From Maribacter sp. (GTDB lineage: Bacteria > Bacteroidota > Bacteroidia > Flavobacteriales > Flavobacteriaceae), in the NCBI GenBank assembly GCA_018679695.1, contig JAHHKH010000125.1, positions 1-9,733 on the forward strand: 9,733 nucleotides of DNA, given 5' to 3'. Below are positions 7,369-9,733 of the stretch, piece by piece; positions within the stretch are counted from its first letter, which is position 1; each line of letters opens with the position of its first letter. The translations under genes were made by a program, and so were the position numbers. The notes below the pieces were generated by a model. It was given only the letters and a program-made list of their open reading frames with translations, had not been told where the DNA came from and did not search any database.

Positions 7369-7971
7369 ATGGCTAAACGATTGCTACTTACGCTTTACAT
7401 TATAATTTATTCGCTTTATTCCTGCAATAGGTCTAGGCCGGCCAAAAGCGATTTGGAAATAGAATTCATCCCAGACACTTTGGAGGTGGGTTATACTTAT
7501 TGGTGGGCAGAATCAGGGCCTTTTGTTGGCCAATGTGGTGATGAACTTTCTTTGGTATTCAGCGGAACCATCACCGATATTATGGAACCAACGGATGAGG
7601 CCGGACCCTTATACACATCACAGAAAGGATATATTGAAATAGATCGGGTTTTTAAAATAAAAGACCTGGGCCATAAGAGCTATGCCAACCAGCAATTCTT
7701 TGTTTCGGACTGCTTTGATGGCCTTGGTCTTAAAAAGGGTGACATTGTCCTGGTTTTCTGTTACGATTATGAAAATGCATTGAGCATCCCAGGAAATAGA
7801 TCTATTTTGAGAATAAACACCTTAGATGATCCTTTAATAAATTCCATTAAAAAATATATAGATACCGACCAGGACCCCTTAAAAATCAAAAAGGACATAA
7901 AATTGTGGAAAAAGCATCAATTGGATGCGGCTTTAAAGCGTATTATTACATGTTCCCAACAGGTCGATTAG
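7369..7971 (+). CDS. Unknown small lipoprotein
   Basis: I do not recognise this 200-residue protein by name. The N-terminus MAKRLLLTLYIIIYSLYSCN has a basic start, a hydrophobic stretch and a lipobox LYSC, giving lipidated C19 after signal peptidase II cleavage; it should sit on a membrane facing the periplasm. The mature part has a mostly beta pattern, with LSLVFSGTITDI, GYIEIDRVFKI and GDIVLVFCYDYE, and several cysteines (in GQCGDE, VSDCFDG and VFCYDY) that could form disulfides. The layout loosely recalls small OB-fold, netrin/TIMP-like domains, but I would not assign that without a structure comparison. The C-terminal 50 residues are charged and helical. Its ATG follows the hemF TAG with no spacer, so it is cotranscribed with hemF. 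Confidence 0.8.
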   Translation: MAKRLLLTLYIIIYSLYSCNRSRPAKSDLEIEFIPDTLEVGYTYWWAESGPFVGQCGDELSLVFSGTITDIMEPTDEAGPLYTSQKGYIEIDRVFKIKDLGHKSYANQQFFVSDCFDGLGLKKGDIVLVFCYDYENALSIPGNRSILRINTLDDPLINSIKKYIDTDQDPLKIKKDIKLWKKHQLDAALKRIITCSQQVD

Positions 7972-7982
7972 CATTTTAACAC

Positions 7983-7990
7983 TAATTTTG
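7983..7990 (+). promoter_or_regulatory. Possible internal -7 box before the PhzF gene
   Basis: TAATTTTG matches TAnnTTTG and ends 20 bases before the ATG at 8011, almost the same distance as the box before hemA (19 bases). A -33 TTTG element at the proper spacing is not evident. It could let the PhzF gene and hemB be expressed apart from the upstream operon. An eight-base AT-rich match can arise by chance. Confidence 0.3.
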
Positions 7991-8010
7991 GTAAAACGGA
8001 AAAGTAATCT

Positions 8011-8799
8011 ATGAAACTAAAGATATATCAAATTGATGCCTTTGCAGATAAGGTCTTTTACGGGAATCCTGCAGCAGTTTGTATATTGGATTCTTGGTTG
8101 GATGAAGGTTTAATGCAACAAATTGCCTCAGAAAACAATTTAGCCGAAACGGCGTTTGTCGTAAAAAATAAAAACCGGTATGATATTCGGTGGTTTACCC
8201 CTGAATTGGAAGTGGATTTATGCGGGCACGCTACCCTTGCATCGGCCTTTGTACTTTTCAAACATTATATTCCTAATTCCAAGAGCATTGATTTTTATTC
8301 CACTAGAAGCGGGCCATTAGTGGTTGAAAAAGGTAAGGATGGCCTTTATATCATGGATTTCCCCACTGATGACATAAAGCAAATAACAGCCATATCAGCG
8401 CTAAATGAAGCCCTAGGGATACATCCTAAAGTTATATTGAAAGGAAAGACCGATTATTTGATCATTGTTGATAGTCAAAAGGAAGTTGAGGAAGTAAATC
8501 CAAATTTTTTTCTGTTGGACAAGATTGATGCAAGAGGAATAATAGTTTCCGCCAAAGGAGAGGATGTTGATTTCGTGTCACGCTTTTTTGCACCCCAATC
8601 GGGAATCAATGAGGACCCCGTAACGGGGTCGGCACATACGACCTTAACACCTTACTGGTCCAAAGTTTTGGGCAAGGATGTTCTTTTTGCCAAACAATTA
8701 TCCCAAAGAGGCGGTAAACTTATTTGTGAAAACCATGGTGAGCGTGTAAGAATCTCGGGGAAAGCCGTGTCTTATTTAGAAGGGGAGATAGAGGTCTGA
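8011..8799 (+). CDS. PhzF-family isomerase
   Basis: This 262-residue protein belongs to the PhzF/YddE family, which adopts the two-lobed diaminopimelate-epimerase fold. Family-defining residues are all present: the N-terminal IDAFADKVFYGNPAAV, the catalytic Glu E46 in NNLAETAFV, H73 in CGHATLA (71-77), and D202 and S207 in EDPVTGSAH (201-209). These correspond to the E45, H74, D208 and S213 positions of phenazine PhzF. PhzF itself isomerises a phenazine precursor, but no other phenazine gene is here and most members of this family have no known substrate. It lies 39 bases after the lipoprotein gene and 36 bases before hemB on the same strand. A connection to heme synthesis is only positional. 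At 262 residues it is near the usual length, with no damage seen. Confidence 0.92.
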   Translation: MKLKIYQIDAFADKVFYGNPAAVCILDSWLDEGLMQQIASENNLAETAFVVKNKNRYDIRWFTPELEVDLCGHATLASAFVLFKHYIPNSKSIDFYSTRSGPLVVEKGKDGLYIMDFPTDDIKQITAISALNEALGIHPKVILKGKTDYLIIVDSQKEVEEVNPNFFLLDKIDARGIIVSAKGEDVDFVSRFFAPQSGINEDPVTGSAHTTLTPYWSKVLGKDVLFAKQLSQRGGKLICENHGERVRISGKAVSYLEGEIEV

Positions 8800-8835
8800 A
8801 CCCATTACATATAAACGACTAAATTAAAATCCAAA

Positions 8836-9733
8836 ATGTATCCGATCATAAGAAATAGAAGACTACGCGCATCAGAATCAATCAGGAGATTGGTACGCGA
8901 AACGATTATCACCCCAGATGATTTTCTGGTTCCCTTATTTGTGGTTGAGGGCAAAGGAGTAAAGGAAGAAATTGCCTCTATGCCCAATTATTACCGTTTA
9001 AGTTTGGACAATCTGGAAAAAGAAGTGAAGGAGCTTTGGAACATGGGACTATGCTCCGTATTACTGTTCGTTAAAGTTCCTGAAAACCTAAAGGACAATA
9101 AAGGCTCGGAGGCGCTAAATGCAAACGGATTAATGCAATTGGCCATTAAAAAGGTAAAAAATGCCTGTCCGGATATGTTGGTCATGACCGATGTCGCGTT
9201 GGATCCCTATTCGTCCTACGGTCACGATGGTATTGTTGGCAACGGGCAAATATTGAATGATGAAACCGTTGGGATATTAGCCGAAATGAGTGTTTCCCAT
9301 GCAGAAGCGGGTGCCGATTTTGTAGCGCCGAGCGATATGATGGATGGGCGTATTCTTGCGATTCGTGAAGCATTGGAAGATGAGGGTTTTATAAATACTG
9401 GAATCATGAGCTACAGCGCCAAATATGCCAGCGCTTTTTACGGTCCGTTTCGCGATGCTCTGGATTCAGCCCCAGTTGACATTAAAAATGTACCTAAGGA
9501 CAAAAAAACCTATCAAATGGACTTTGCCAATAGGTTCGAGGCCATTCGTGAAACCCAAATGGACATCGATGAAGGTGCTGATATTGTGATGGTAAAACCC
9601 GGTATTGCCTATTTGGATATAGTTCGTGAAATACGAAATGAAGTTGACGTACCCGTTGCTGTTTATCAAGTTTCAGGGGAATATGCGATGCTAAAGGCCG
9701 CTGCGGAAAAAGGGTGGTTAGACCATGATGCCG
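8836..9733 (+). CDS. hemB: Porphobilinogen synthase (ALA dehydratase), 3' end outside window
   Basis: It condenses two 5-aminolevulinate molecules to porphobilinogen, the step between HemA/HemL and HemC. From ATG 8836 the frame stays open to the window edge, showing 299 residues of roughly 325. The start MYPIIRNRRLRASESIRRLV is the family's usual N-terminus. The two Schiff-base lysines are K196 in SYSAKYASAFYGPF and K254 in MVKPGIAYLD. The metal segment DVALDPYSSYGHDG (119-132) has Ala, Asp and Asp (121, 123, 131) where zinc-type enzymes have three cysteines. It is therefore the magnesium/potassium-type sequence, like that of Pseudomonas aeruginosa. The gene follows the PhzF gene by 36 bases with no terminator between them, so it probably ends or continues the heme operon. 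Confidence 0.96.
   Translation, partial: MYPIIRNRRLRASESIRRLVRETIITPDDFLVPLFVVEGKGVKEEIASMPNYYRLSLDNLEKEVKELWNMGLCSVLLFVKVPENLKDNKGSEALNANGLMQLAIKKVKNACPDMLVMTDVALDPYSSYGHDGIVGNGQILNDETVGILAEMSVSHAEAGADFVAPSDMMDGRILAIREALEDEGFINTGIMSYSAKYASAFYGPFRDALDSAPVDIKNVPKDKKTYQMDFANRFEAIRETQMDIDEGADIVMVKPGIAYLDIVREIRNEVDVPVAVYQVSGEYAMLKAAAEKGWLDHDA

Noticed and set aside
1..9733. CRISPR arrays, tRNA or rRNA genes, insertion sequences, phage or defence genes
   Set aside because: I saw no regular repeats, RNA gene signatures, transposase motifs or element ends; the window is a housekeeping cluster.

Overview
The window looks like chromosomal DNA of an aerobic marine-type Flavobacteriaceae (Bacteroidetes). 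I infer this from the style of the proteins, the AT-rich base composition by eye, the lack of Shine-Dalgarno sequences before most genes, and a promoter element matching the Bacteroidetes -7 box TAnnTTTG ahead of hemA. I cannot name a genus from the sequence alone.

Layout. Positions 1-708 hold the 3' part of a DUF1460 cysteine-amidase-like gene (+). Positions 709-916 are a short gap with no convincing gene. An AraC-family regulator follows on the minus strand (917-1807). A 200-bp divergent control region (1808-2007) contains two inverted repeats and a good -7 box. From 2008 to the right edge all genes lie on the plus strand and form a heme-biosynthesis cluster: hemA, a hemC-hemD fusion, hemE, a GNAT acetyltransferase, hemF, an unknown lipoprotein, a PhzF-family isomerase, and hemB (cut by the window edge). 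Spacing is tight: ATGA overlaps at hemA/hemC and GNAT/hemF, a TAG|ATG junction at hemF/lipoprotein, and gaps of 15-39 nt elsewhere.

How the genes work together. HemA reduces glutamyl-tRNA to glutamate-1-semialdehyde. HemL, which is not in the window, would convert this to 5-aminolevulinate (ALA). HemB condenses two ALA to porphobilinogen. The HemC half of the fusion makes hydroxymethylbilane and the HemD half should close it to uroporphyrinogen III. HemE decarboxylates this to coproporphyrinogen III, and oxygen-dependent HemF gives protoporphyrinogen IX. Protoporphyrinogen oxidase and ferrochelatase are not visible here. The divergent AraC-type protein is the obvious candidate regulator, but that is inference from position.

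I did not find a clearly novel system. The points most worth a second look are the strong dyad in the AraC/hemA control region, the three non-heme passengers (GNAT, lipoprotein, PhzF), the one-polypeptide HemC-HemD arrangement, and the cysteine-free metal site of HemB.
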